Origin: an uncultured Desulfobacterium sp.
GTDB lineage: Bacteria; Desulfobacterota; Desulfobacteria; Desulfobacterales; Desulfobacteraceae
DNA length: 27,869 nucleotides
Assembly (NCBI GenBank): GCA_937124525.1
Contig: CAKZLA010000400.1
Coordinates: forward strand, 1 to 27,869
Direction: 5' to 3'
Shown: positions 17,825-24,617 of the stretch, piece by piece
How the letters are laid out: every line of letters begins with the position of its first letter
Position numbering within the stretch: position 1 is the first letter of the stretch
The notes under the pieces: generated by a model
What the model saw: the letters and a program-made list of their open reading frames with translations, nothing else
Databases searched by the model: none
What the model was told of the DNA's origin: nothing
Program-made: the position numbers and the translations under genes

Positions 17825-18670
17825 ATGAATAATCCCTATATGCCCTACCCGGTTCGCATTGATGACATTGAGGTTGCAACCGAGGATCGATCTTTAAAGA
17901 CCTTTACCTTTACCTTTTTAAATCCCGCTGATGAAGCCGCATTTGACCATAAGGCCGGCCAATTTGCCATGCTCTCCATCCCCGGCAAGGGGGAAATCCC
18001 CATTGGAATTGCCTCTTCGCCCACGGAAAAAGGCTTTGTGAAATTCACCGTGTTCCGCACCGGCGTGGTGACCAAAGCCCTGCACAACATGGCCGTGGGC
18101 GACATCATGGGCATCCGGGGCCCCATGGGCAACTGGTACCCCTGGGACAGCCTGAGAGGAAAAAATGTGGTTATCATCGGCGGCGGCTTTGCCTTTACCA
18201 CATTAAGGGCCTCCATTGTCTACATGCTGGACCCGGCCAACCGTGCCAACTTTGGTAATATTGATGTGGTTTACGGGGCACGTTCCCCTGGCATGCTCCT
18301 ATATCGGGATGAGCTGTTTGAGTGGGAAAAACGTGATGACATCAACATGCACATCACCGTTGATGGCTGTGATGACCCCAACTGGGCTTACAATGTGGGG
18401 TTTGTCCCCACCATTGTGGAGCAAAAAGCCCCAAAGGCAGATGAAGACACCTTTGCCATTGTGTGCGGTCCTCCCATCATGATTAAATTCACCCAGCCTG
18501 CCCTCCAGTCTCTGGGGTATGGCGAGAACCAAATTATCATGTCTTTGGAAAATCGTATGAAATGCGGTATCGGTATGTGTGGTCGATGCAACATTGGTAA
18601 AGAGCTGGTTTGTAAAGATGGCCCGGTCTTCACCCTGGAAGCACTCAATAAAACCCCCAGGGAGTATTAA
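17825..18670 (+). CDS. flxA: FAD/NAD(P)-binding [2Fe-2S] reductase subunit (FlxA/AsrB/PyrK-like)
   Basis: The 281-residue protein is of the ferredoxin-NADP reductase type. The N-terminal barrel includes AGQFAML (44-50) and IGIASSP (60-66), which take the place of the common FAD-binding RxYS motif. VVIIGGGFAF at 115-124 is the start of the NAD(P)-binding half, and C247/C252/C255/C263 (CGIGMCGRC) is the PyrK/AsrB-type [2Fe-2S] ligand set. It is the probable entry or exit point for NAD(P)H in the complex. GAGGAG lies before the ATG. It is the last gene of the hdrA-flx operon; a CCTGTC/GACAGG hairpin (18679-18700) follows the stop but has no T-run. Confidence 0.82.
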   Translation: MNNPYMPYPVRIDDIEVATEDRSLKTFTFTFLNPADEAAFDHKAGQFAMLSIPGKGEIPIGIASSPTEKGFVKFTVFRTGVVTKALHNMAVGDIMGIRGPMGNWYPWDSLRGKNVVIIGGGFAFTTLRASIVYMLDPANRANFGNIDVVYGARSPGMLLYRDELFEWEKRDDINMHITVDGCDDPNWAYNVGFVPTIVEQKAPKADEDTFAIVCGPPIMIKFTQPALQSLGYGENQIIMSLENRMKCGIGMCGRCNIGKELVCKDGPVFTLEALNKTPREY

Positions 18671-18758
18671 TGATGCCACCTGTCCAAACAAAAAGACAGG
18701 GGGGAGTTATCCCATTCATATAAATTTATTTTTTTTAACAAATGCCCGCATCTATATA

Positions 18759-18787
18759 TTGACAAGAGAAACCGACTGGGATATTGT
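18759..18787 (+). promoter_or_regulatory. Sigma70-type promoter for dsrC
   Basis: Perfect TTGACA at 18759-18764, 17-base spacer, TATTGT at 18782-18787 (4 of 6). The start would be near 18794 and the leader about 70 nt, ending in a strong AGGAGG ribosome site. Confidence 0.6.
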
Positions 18788-18865
18788 TGCTAAATGTAAA
18801 TTCTAAAGATAAGACGGCAAGCTTACTTATAGAAAACAATTATTTTTTACAGGAGGTTATTTCAA

Positions 18866-19183
18866 ATGGCAACAATAGAGATGAATGGTACAAGTTTTGA
18901 AGTGGATGAAGACGGATTCCTGCTTGATTATAAAGGTTTCACCAACGACTGGGTGGAATATGTAAGACAGCAGGAAGGTATTGATGAACTCAACGACGAA
19001 CACTGGAAAGTTGTTAACGTTCTCCAGGACTACTATGAGAAAAATGGTATTGCTCCCATGGTACGTGTACTTTCCAAGCTAACCAAATACAAACTGAAAC
19101 ACATCTATGAACTGTTCCCCTCAGGACCTGGAAAAGGCGCATGTAAAATGGCTGGCCTTCCCAAACCCACTGGATGTGTATAG
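18866..19183 (+). CDS. dsrC: Dissimilatory sulfite reductase partner protein DsrC
   Basis: The 105-residue protein matches DsrC in length and throughout: an N-terminal FEVDEDGFLLDY region, 'WVEYVRQQEGI', and 'LFPSGPGKGACKMAGLPKPTGCV' at the flexible C-terminal arm. Both functional cysteines are present, C93 and the penultimate C104, 11 residues apart. So it can form the DsrC trisulfide with sulfite-derived sulfur, which the membrane DsrMKJOP complex reduces. A TusE-type protein would lack the first Cys. It has its own promoter, a strong AGGAGG ribosome site and a strong terminator, so it is probably a highly expressed single-gene unit just after the hdrA-flx operon. Confidence 0.96.
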   Translation: MATIEMNGTSFEVDEDGFLLDYKGFTNDWVEYVRQQEGIDELNDEHWKVVNVLQDYYEKNGIAPMVRVLSKLTKYKLKHIYELFPSGPGKGACKMAGLPKPTGCV

Positions 19184-19216
19184 TTCCTAATTTTTGATCG
19201 TTTCTTGATCATCCAT

Positions 19217-19249
19217 AAAGGCTCTGCATTTCCATGCAGAGCCTTTTTT
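19217..19249 (+). terminator. Rho-independent terminator of dsrC
   Basis: AAAGGCTCTGCAT (19217-19229) pairs perfectly with 19234-19246 around the loop TTCC, followed by T residues to 19249. It begins 33 bases after the dsrC stop. Confidence 0.92.
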
Positions 19250-19290
19250 ATTACCTTTTCCCGACAAGCAAATGGAGCACCGCCACTGGC

Positions 19291-19737
19291 ATGGATTCCA
19301 CTGACAGAAAAATAATCAACCGGATACAAACCCACTTTCCCATTGACTCCAGACCCTACCAAAAAATCGGCCAGGACCTGAACCTCACAGAGGGTGAGGT
19401 AATCCGCCGGGTGGAGAACCTGAAACAAAATGGTATTATCCGAAGAATCGGCGGTAATTTCGGCCCATACAAGCTGGGTTTTTTCAGCACCCTTTGCGCT
19501 GCCAGTGTTCCCGAACATACGATAGACCTTTTTACGGAAACGGTGAACGCATACACCGGCGTGACCCACAACTACATGCGGGAACATCACTATAATATAT
19601 GGTTCACCTTTATCGCAAATTCCAGACAGATCATTGAGCAAAGCCTGGAAACCATTGCCAGGGATACGGGGGTGACAGACATTCTCAACCTGCCTGCAAC
19701 GGATCTTTTTAAAATTAGTGCCAATTTTAAAGTATAA
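19291..19737 (+). CDS. AsnC/Lrp-like siroheme decarboxylase subunit (AhbA/AhbB type)
   Basis: The 148-residue protein starts with an AsnC-type winged helix (LDRK-like TDRKIINRIQ, 'IGQDLNLTEGEVIRRVENLKQNGIIRRIGGNF') and continues with a ligand domain holding YNIWFTFI and a conserved end 'DILNLPATDLFKISANFKV'. These are features of siroheme decarboxylase subunits AhbA/AhbB, which turn siroheme into didecarboxysiroheme in the alternative heme route of sulfate reducers and archaea. I take the start at 19291 (MDSTDRK). The in-frame ATG at 19234 lies in the right arm of the dsrC terminator and is unlikely. Whether it is AhbA or AhbB, or only a regulator of that family, cannot be settled; no partner subunit is adjacent here. 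Confidence 0.78.
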   Translation: MDSTDRKIINRIQTHFPIDSRPYQKIGQDLNLTEGEVIRRVENLKQNGIIRRIGGNFGPYKLGFFSTLCAASVPEHTIDLFTETVNAYTGVTHNYMREHHYNIWFTFIANSRQIIEQSLETIARDTGVTDILNLPATDLFKISANFKV

Positions 19738-19762
19738 TCAATACGGGAAATCGTCCCTTAAA

Positions 19763-20548
19763 TTATTCTTCCACCCGATTCTGCCGCAATTGCAGATATG
19801 CATCTTTTAATGCGATGTAAGGGTCAAAGGCCGCCTCTTTTAGTGCCTCATAGTCCCCTATTCTCAACGAGGTACCATTTATCACATCCAGGGCAGTCCC
19901 CCCCACTTTCACCTCATTGGAATCAATATATCCTGTGGGATTTAAAAAATAATCCCCTGCCGTCCCTGCAAAATCCCGCAAAGACGATGGCCCCAGAAAA
20001 GGCAAAACCAGGTAGAATCCCTGCCCCAGTCCATAGGACCCAAGGGTCTGTCCCAGATCCTCCCGGGAATCTTTAAACCCATGTTTCTCCTGGGCAATGC
20101 GCTCAAACCCAAGGCTTCCCATGGTATTAATCATAAAAATGCTGAACTCCTGCCCGGCTGATATTATTTTCCCCTGGAGAAGATTGTTCACAAGCCTCAC
20201 CGGAAAAAGAATGTTATAAAAAAAATTATTAATGCCCCGGCGTAATTCCACTGGTGCCACAAATTTGTAGCCCTGGGCCAGGGGCTTGAGTCCCCAAAAA
20301 TAGAGCTTATCGTTAAAATGATACATGCTGTAATTGAACCAATAGAGAGGATCGGGCACAGTAGGTTCTTTTTTGTCAGATTCATATTCGGCAAAAAGAT
20401 CATCTACTTCCAGGGAAAGCGTAGGTGTGTCACTGGCCAGGGCCGGAAGTGAACACAACAGAACCAGGAAAATCACCAGGGCAGCAATCCTTGTACCAGG
20501 AAAAATTTCCCGTTTTTTATCAATGAAAAGAATTCCTTTAGTTCTCAT
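19763..20548 (-). CDS. mlaA: MlaA/VacJ-type outer-membrane phospholipid-asymmetry protein
   Basis: MlaA removes misplaced phospholipids from the outer leaflet of the outer membrane. The 261-residue protein has the family core: 'DPLYWFNYSMYHFNDKLY' at about 66-83, 'PVELRRGINNFFYNILFPVRLVNNLLQGK' and 'GFERIAQEKHGF...DLGQTLGSYGLGQGFYLVLPFLGPSSLRD'. E. coli MlaA is a lipoprotein; here the signal sequence ends in PALA-SD (cleavage near 38) and the only nearby Cys (32) is not in a good lipobox, so it may not be lipidated. The N-region before the hydrophobic segment is long (20 residues). The start overlaps mlaC by 11 bases; AAAGGTGA precedes it. It is the last gene of the mla operon. Confidence 0.9.
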   Translation of the reverse strand: MRTKGILFIDKKREIFPGTRIAALVIFLVLLCSLPALASDTPTLSLEVDDLFAEYESDKKEPTVPDPLYWFNYSMYHFNDKLYFWGLKPLAQGYKFVAPVELRRGINNFFYNILFPVRLVNNLLQGKIISAGQEFSIFMINTMGSLGFERIAQEKHGFKDSREDLGQTLGSYGLGQGFYLVLPFLGPSSLRDFAGTAGDYFLNPTGYIDSNEVKVGGTALDVINGTSLRIGDYEALKEAAFDPYIALKDAYLQLRQNRVEE

Positions 20549-21161
20549 TTTTCACCTTTTCCCTGACTTCCTGAATGAGTTTATCCGGACTGTCCATGAA
20601 GCGTTCACGATACTGCTCCCGATAGTTTCCCAGGAGACTGACGCCTTCTATTTTAACATCATAAATCTTCCATACACCACCGGGGGGCTTGAGCATACGA
20701 TAATCCACCGGCGTAATCACACCCCCGTGGGACACTTCGGTGAAAATATCGGCTCGCTGCCGTCCTGATTTTGTGGAGTCAAGCATTTTTTCTGCCACGT
20801 ACCGGACCGAGAGGTCCGACAGTTGTTCTCCTTCTATTTTTGCAAAATAGGTATCAGCAATGAGCCGGGAAAAATAGGAGATAAACGTTTCTCGCTGGGT
20901 TGGCGAAAACCCTTGCCAACTGCGCCCCAGGGCCCCCATGGCAAAGGAATAAAAATCAAACAGCTCCTGGGCCTTTTTAAAGAGAAGTTCATCCCGCTGT
21001 TTTCTATTTATTTCTCCTTTATATTCAGGTTTGTTCAGGATGGAAAGGACTTCATTAACGCCGTTTTCCAACACCTGACGCGGCCCTGTCTCCGATGCCC
21101 AGGCTGAAAAAGCCCACATGAGACATCCCAAAATCATCATTGTCATCATATATTTTTTCAT
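20538..21161 (-). CDS. mlaC: Mla phospholipid-binding periplasmic protein
   Basis: MlaC ferries phospholipid across the periplasm between MlaA and the MlaFED complex. The 207-residue protein has a signal sequence (MKKYMMTMMILGCLMWAFSAWASE) and the Ttg2D/MlaC body: 'ELFDFYSFAMGALGRSWQGFSPTQRETFISYFSRLIADTYF', then a central strand region ('VDYRMLKPPGGVWKIYDVKIEGVSLLGNYREQY'). Three ATGs in a row lie at 21161-21167; I take the third because AAAGGA sits 6 bases before it. An upstream in-frame ATG at 21221 would put 20 extra residues before the signal sequence. mlaA overlaps its end, and mlaD lies 65 bases upstream. Confidence 0.9.
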   Translation of the reverse strand: MKKYMMTMMILGCLMWAFSAWASETGPRQVLENGVNEVLSILNKPEYKGEINRKQRDELLFKKAQELFDFYSFAMGALGRSWQGFSPTQRETFISYFSRLIADTYFAKIEGEQLSDLSVRYVAEKMLDSTKSGRQRADIFTEVSHGGVITPVDYRMLKPPGGVWKIYDVKIEGVSLLGNYREQYRERFMDSPDKLIQEVREKVKNEN

Positions 21162-21226
21162 CATCATTCCTTTCAATCCAGATGGCTTAATAGCCATGAT
21201 CATAATGCCAGGGTTACCCATGGCAG

Positions 21227-21688
21227 TTACTCCGGGTCTTTATTGAAAATATATTTACTGACCAGGGATTCAATGTCAATGGCGGATTCTGTGTTGAACA
21301 GGGTATCTCCATCCTCCAGGGTCATATCAGAACCTCCGGGGGAAATATTGATGTACTTATCCCCGATAATACCCGATGTTTTCACAGATGCAATGGCATC
21401 TTCGGCAAGTATCACCTCCTTGTGAATTCCCATGACCACCCGGGCCAGTAATTTTTTGGTATCCAGATTCACAGAAACAACCCGACCGATCTCAACGCCA
21501 GCCATCTCAACGGTGGCACCATTTTTAAGCCCTGCGACATTGCTGAAGTAGGCCTCAATGTGGTAGGTTTTACCCCCGCCAATATCAAGGTCTCCCAGTG
21601 CAACTAACAGGTAACCCGAACAGAGTACCCCGACAATTACAAACAGCCCCACATAAAATTCAACCCATTTTTTCTTAGCATTTCCCAC
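21227..21688 (-). CDS. mlaD: MCE-domain phospholipid carrier MlaD, GTG start
   Basis: MlaD forms the periplasm-facing MCE ring of the inner-membrane MlaFED lipid transporter. The protein starts with a single membrane helix (WVEYFVG-like 'VEFYVGLFVIVGVLCSGYLLVAL') followed by one MCE domain ('YHIEAYFSNVAGLKNGATVEMAGVEIGRV', then 'ASVKTSGIIGDKYINISPGG'). The GTG at 21688 is favoured because AAGGAAG lies 7-8 bases before it; this gives 153 residues. ATGs at 21706 and 21724 are in frame but have no ribosome site. The start overlaps the end of mlaF by 14 bases, indicating coupled translation. Confidence 0.87.
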   Translation of the reverse strand: MGNAKKKWVEFYVGLFVIVGVLCSGYLLVALGDLDIGGGKTYHIEAYFSNVAGLKNGATVEMAGVEIGRVVSVNLDTKKLLARVVMGIHKEVILAEDAIASVKTSGIIGDKYINISPGGSDMTLEDGDTLFNTESAIDIESLVSKYIFNKDPE

Positions 21689-22430
21689 TGTTTTCTTCCT
21701 TTCCATGAATAAAACATCGGACAATCTCCTGGTCGGTTTTCAAAAACCGCTCTGTGTCGTCCTGAAGTATGATTTTCCCGTTATCCAGCATGGCCACCCG
21801 CTGGGCAATATCAAAAATTTCGGGAATTTCATGGCTGACAACCACCGCCGTAAACCCGAATTGTGCCTGATATCCTTTGATCATGCCATGCACCCCCTGC
21901 TTTCGAACGGGATCAAGGCCCGTGGTGGGTTCATCAAACAGAACCACCTCGGGATCAGTGATCAGAGCCCTGGCCAGGGCCACCCTTTTTCTCATGCCGC
22001 CGGAGAGCTGGGCCGGATACTTCTCCCCAGTGCCGGAGATGTCCAGCTGGTCCATGCGGGTGATCACCCGTTCTCTGATCTGACTCCTGGAGAGCGATGA
22101 TTTTTCAACAATGGGCAGGGCAATGTTCTCAAACACCGTCATGGCATCAAAAAGGGCATTGTCCTGGAACATGTAGCTCACCCTTTTTTTAAATTTTCCC
22201 CGGGCAGCCCTGTCCATGTCTGCCATGTCCCGGCCATCATAAAATATCTTTCCGGAATCCTGCTCCTCCAGGCCGATGATATGTTTAAGCAACACACTTT
22301 TGCCACAGCCACTTTTACCGATGACAGCAGTGATCTGACCCCGATGAATGGAGAGGTTGACCCCTTCCATGACCCGGGTATTTCCAAATCGTTTTTTGAC
22401 ATTCACAAATTCAATCAGAGGCGTTGTCAT
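21675..22430 (-). CDS. mlaF: Mla ABC transporter ATPase
   Basis: MlaF powers phospholipid movement through MlaE/MlaD. The 251-residue protein has Walker A GKSGCGKS at 38-45, the Q-loop region 'YMFQDNALFDAMTVFENIALP', the signature LSGGM at 142-146, Walker B VVLFDEP at 162-168 and the switch His in VVVSHEI. 'ALFDAMTVFENIA' is typical of the MlaF subgroup. GAGGAGG precedes the ATG at 22430. An AATACGTATT palindrome lies just upstream of the ribosome site. mlaE ends 166 bases upstream, so a second promoter here is possible. Confidence 0.95.
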   Translation of the reverse strand: MTTPLIEFVNVKKRFGNTRVMEGVNLSIHRGQITAVIGKSGCGKSVLLKHIIGLEEQDSGKIFYDGRDMADMDRAARGKFKKRVSYMFQDNALFDAMTVFENIALPIVEKSSLSRSQIRERVITRMDQLDISGTGEKYPAQLSGGMRKRVALARALITDPEVVLFDEPTTGLDPVRKQGVHGMIKGYQAQFGFTAVVVSHEIPEIFDIAQRVAMLDNGKIILQDDTERFLKTDQEIVRCFIHGKEENSGKC

Positions 22431-22448
22431 AGACGCACCCTCCTCCTC

Positions 22449-22458
22449 AATACGTATT
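22449..22458. repeat. AATACGTATT palindrome, copy 1 (before mlaF)
   Basis: A 10-bp perfect palindrome, 19 bases upstream of the mlaF start. Identical copies lie at 23965-23974 and 24622-24631. Confidence 0.6.
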
Positions 22459-22596
22459 TACTTAAGATTCAAACAAAAAAGCACTTTTAAGATAGCCTGA
22501 GGGATTTGAATTCCCATTAACCCAAAACCCAGTACCCATTAATCGCTTTTACACTTAAAAAAACCATGCTGGCCAACTTGGGATGAGTCACCCAGT

Positions 22597-23388
22597 TTAA
22601 AGCAACAACCAGGTAATCAGATAGTCAAAAAAAAGAATCAGCACAGAAGAGGTGACAACAGCACTGGTGGTGGAAGAACTCACCCCCTTGGCTCCATACC
22701 CTCCCCCGACCTGGAGATGGGTAAAAAATCCCCGGGAACAACACACCGTGGTTACCACCAGGGAAAAAACCAGGGATTTCACAAACCCGCCGGTGACATC
22801 CGTTAACACCACACTCTCCGTCACCCGGTAAAGATAGATGCCAGGATTAATTCCCAACATCAGAGACCCGGTGATATACCCCCCGAACACTCCCACCACA
22901 TCGAACAATGCAGTGAGCAGGGGAAAACTGATAAGAGCTGCTGCAATGCGGGGACTGAACAAAAAACGTACCGGATCAATGTCCATGGTCTCCAGGGCAT
23001 CAATCTGCTGGGAAATTCGCATGACACCGAGTTCCGCAGCCATGGAAGAGCCTGCCCGGGCCGTCACCATGATGGCGGTGAGCACAGGCCCCAGTTCCCG
23101 AATCAGGGTCAGGGCCACAGCAGAACCCAACATCCCCTCGGACCCAAACTTCACCAGGGTATAATATCCCTGGAGTCCCAGGACCATTCCTGTGAATATG
23201 CCGGTGAGAATAACCACTCCCATGGATTTCATACCAATGAACCAGGAATGTTCCACCATCTTGTACACCTGCCAGGGAAGGGTGAATATATGAAAGATAC
23301 CGGTGAGCATGAACAGGCAGGTTCTGCCGATACCCTCCACAATATCCATGGTTTTTCGTCCCAGATATTCAATATGTTCTTTTATCAT
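22597..23388 (-). CDS. mlaE: Mla ABC transporter permease
   Basis: MlaE is the inner-membrane permease of the phospholipid transporter. The 263-residue protein has about five to six membrane segments and the family signature 'TLIRELGPVLTAIMVTARAGSSMAAELG' (about 93-120), with the conserved Glu of the coupling region, followed by 'QQIDALETMDIDPVRFL' and the C-terminal 'SSSTTSAVVTSSVLILFFDY'. TAAGGA lies 7 bases before the ATG. It is the first gene of the mla operon (E-F-D-C-A); an mlaB (STAS) gene is not present after it. Confidence 0.95.
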   Translation of the reverse strand: MIKEHIEYLGRKTMDIVEGIGRTCLFMLTGIFHIFTLPWQVYKMVEHSWFIGMKSMGVVILTGIFTGMVLGLQGYYTLVKFGSEGMLGSAVALTLIRELGPVLTAIMVTARAGSSMAAELGVMRISQQIDALETMDIDPVRFLFSPRIAAALISFPLLTALFDVVGVFGGYITGSLMLGINPGIYLYRVTESVVLTDVTGGFVKSLVFSLVVTTVCCSRGFFTHLQVGGGYGAKGVSSSTTSAVVTSSVLILFFDYLITWLLL

Positions 23389-23447
23389 TTTAAATCCTTA
23401 CGCAAAAAACACCCTTGATAATGCTTTACACGGCCAGGGGTCGAAAT

Positions 23448-23476
23448 AAAATATCTATGTGACAAAATTTAGGCAA
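23448..23476 (-). promoter_or_regulatory. Possible mla operon promoter
   Basis: On the minus strand TTGCCT (23476-23471), a 17-base spacer and TATTTT (23453-23448), each 4 of 6 consensus positions. It would give a leader of about 55 nt to mlaE. Confidence 0.35.
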
Positions 23477-23943
23477 ATTCACCACAATTCAATGGTAGCA
23501 TTACTTGTTTTTTACAGCACTTATTTTCGTAAAATTTGTTTTTAATTTTTTATTCAAAAAATGGAATTTGATTCAAACCACACCGTCTTTTTGAATTATT
23601 TCAGACAATTTTGGCTTTCAGTCTGTAGTTTTGAAGAAATATGTAATACTCCTCTCCAAACTCGATGAGCTTTTTTTGAGACTTGATCACCACATCGACC
23701 ACTTACGGGAGGATCGGGCCTGGATTATGGACATTATTCTTGGGCATTGTGATTGGCATCAAGCAATTAATCCCCCCATAAAGCCGAGCCTGAAGTCACT
23801 CTCCCCAAAAAGCGCCTTCAAAAAACCTATCATCGACTATAACCATACATGGGTAAGATGTCCACGGGTTTGAGCTTTTTTTTACACACCATAAACAAAA
23901 TCGCGGGATTGCCTGCTTCCATGGAATCCTTCACAAATAAATC

Positions 23944-23974
23944 TTGACACTCCCTTAATTTAATAATACGTATT
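23944..23974 (+). promoter_or_regulatory. TTGACA box with AATACGTATT operator-like palindrome
   Basis: A perfect TTGACA (23944-23949) is followed by a perfect palindrome AATACGTATT (23965-23974) where the -10 would be. There is no good TATAAT, but the palindrome could be a repressor site. It lies 165-195 bases before the RHH-like gene. Confidence 0.35.
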
Positions 23975-24066
23975 CATTACTATGACACTCAGGCATAGAT
24001 ATCATACGGGTCTATATATTAAAACTATCTGCTGGAACAAATTGGGTTTTGGAATTTGCAGGGTCC

Positions 24067-24093
24067 AGAATACGGTCTGCCCGTGGCAGTTAT
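24067..24093. repeat. Dispersed 27-nt repeat, copy 2
   Basis: AGAATACGGTCTGCCCGT onward matches 2577-2603 in the same orientation at 24 of 27 positions. Here it lies 46 bases before the start of the RHH-like gene. Confidence 0.5.
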
Positions 24094-24138
24094 CGAGATC
24101 CAGTCCCCTTTACAAAGAAACACCAAAGGAGCATTCCA

Positions 24139-24615
24139 ATGACACGTAAAATAACCTTGAGCATTCCAGACATGCTCCATGAAAAAATGGAAGAATGGCG
24201 AAAATCATTTAATCTCTCAAAGATGTTCCAGGATGCACTCACAGAGGCAATCCAGAAAAAAGAAGCCTTTCAGAGACGATTGCAGGAAGACCATGACATG
24301 ACAGACATCATAGAACGACTCCGGTATGAAAAGATGCAATCAGAGGGAAACTATTCGGAAAATGGAAGAATGGAAGGAATTGAATGGGTGAAAAAAGCCC
24401 ACTATGACGATCTGCTATACGTCCTTGACCTACTGCCCTCCCTTCCAACTATGGTAACCGATCCCAGACTGGAGGGATATTTTTCACCCCTTATTGCCAA
24501 GGACCCATTGATGGAGTCTTCCCCGGAAGGTATCAACAAATACACAAAGCTCTTCATCGAAGGCTGGCACAAGGGCGTGGTGGAATTCTGGAATGAAATA
24601 AAGGAGAAAATTTAA
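24139..24615 (+). CDS. Ribbon-helix-helix-like protein of unknown function
   Basis: I do not recognise this 158-residue protein as a known family. Its first 45 residues (MTRKITLSIPDMLHEKMEEW, then SFNLSKMFQDALTEAI) look like a CopG/ribbon-helix-helix start: a short strand with alternating hydrophobic residues followed by two helices, as in small DNA-binding repressors. The remaining 110 residues are acidic and helical, with W/F-rich ends ('FIEGWHKGVVEFWNEIKEKI'). AAAGGAG lies 7 bases before the ATG; a longer frame from 24049 lacks a ribosome site and crosses the repeat. Its stop is 2 bases before the large activase-like gene, whose ribosome site (AAGGAG) lies inside this gene, so the two are coupled. 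A regulatory role is inference. Confidence 0.65.
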   Translation: MTRKITLSIPDMLHEKMEEWRKSFNLSKMFQDALTEAIQKKEAFQRRLQEDHDMTDIIERLRYEKMQSEGNYSENGRMEGIEWVKKAHYDDLLYVLDLLPSLPTMVTDPRLEGYFSPLIAKDPLMESSPEGINKYTKLFIEGWHKGVVEFWNEIKEKI

Positions 24616-24617
24616 CC

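Larger units (their letters stand above)
23389..24138. other. Intergenic region between mlaE and the RHH-like gene
   Basis: A 750-bp AT-rich gap between divergent genes. It holds a possible mlaE promoter (23448-23476), a TTGACA with a following palindrome (23944-23974), and the second copy of the dispersed repeat (24067-24093). A frame of 80 codons at 23631-23873 has no ribosome site or motif that I recognise and is not listed as a gene. Confidence 0.55.

Noticed and set aside
18679..18700. CCTGTC/GACAGG hairpin after flxA as a terminator
   Set aside because: It has only six pairs and no T-run; I do not call it.
19234..19290. Upstream start of the siroheme decarboxylase-like gene
   Set aside because: The ATG is inside the right arm of the dsrC terminator.
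23631..23873. 80-residue open frame in the mlaE-RHH gap
   Set aside because: No ribosome site, no motif and composition like the surrounding non-coding DNA; a degraded gene is possible but unsupported.
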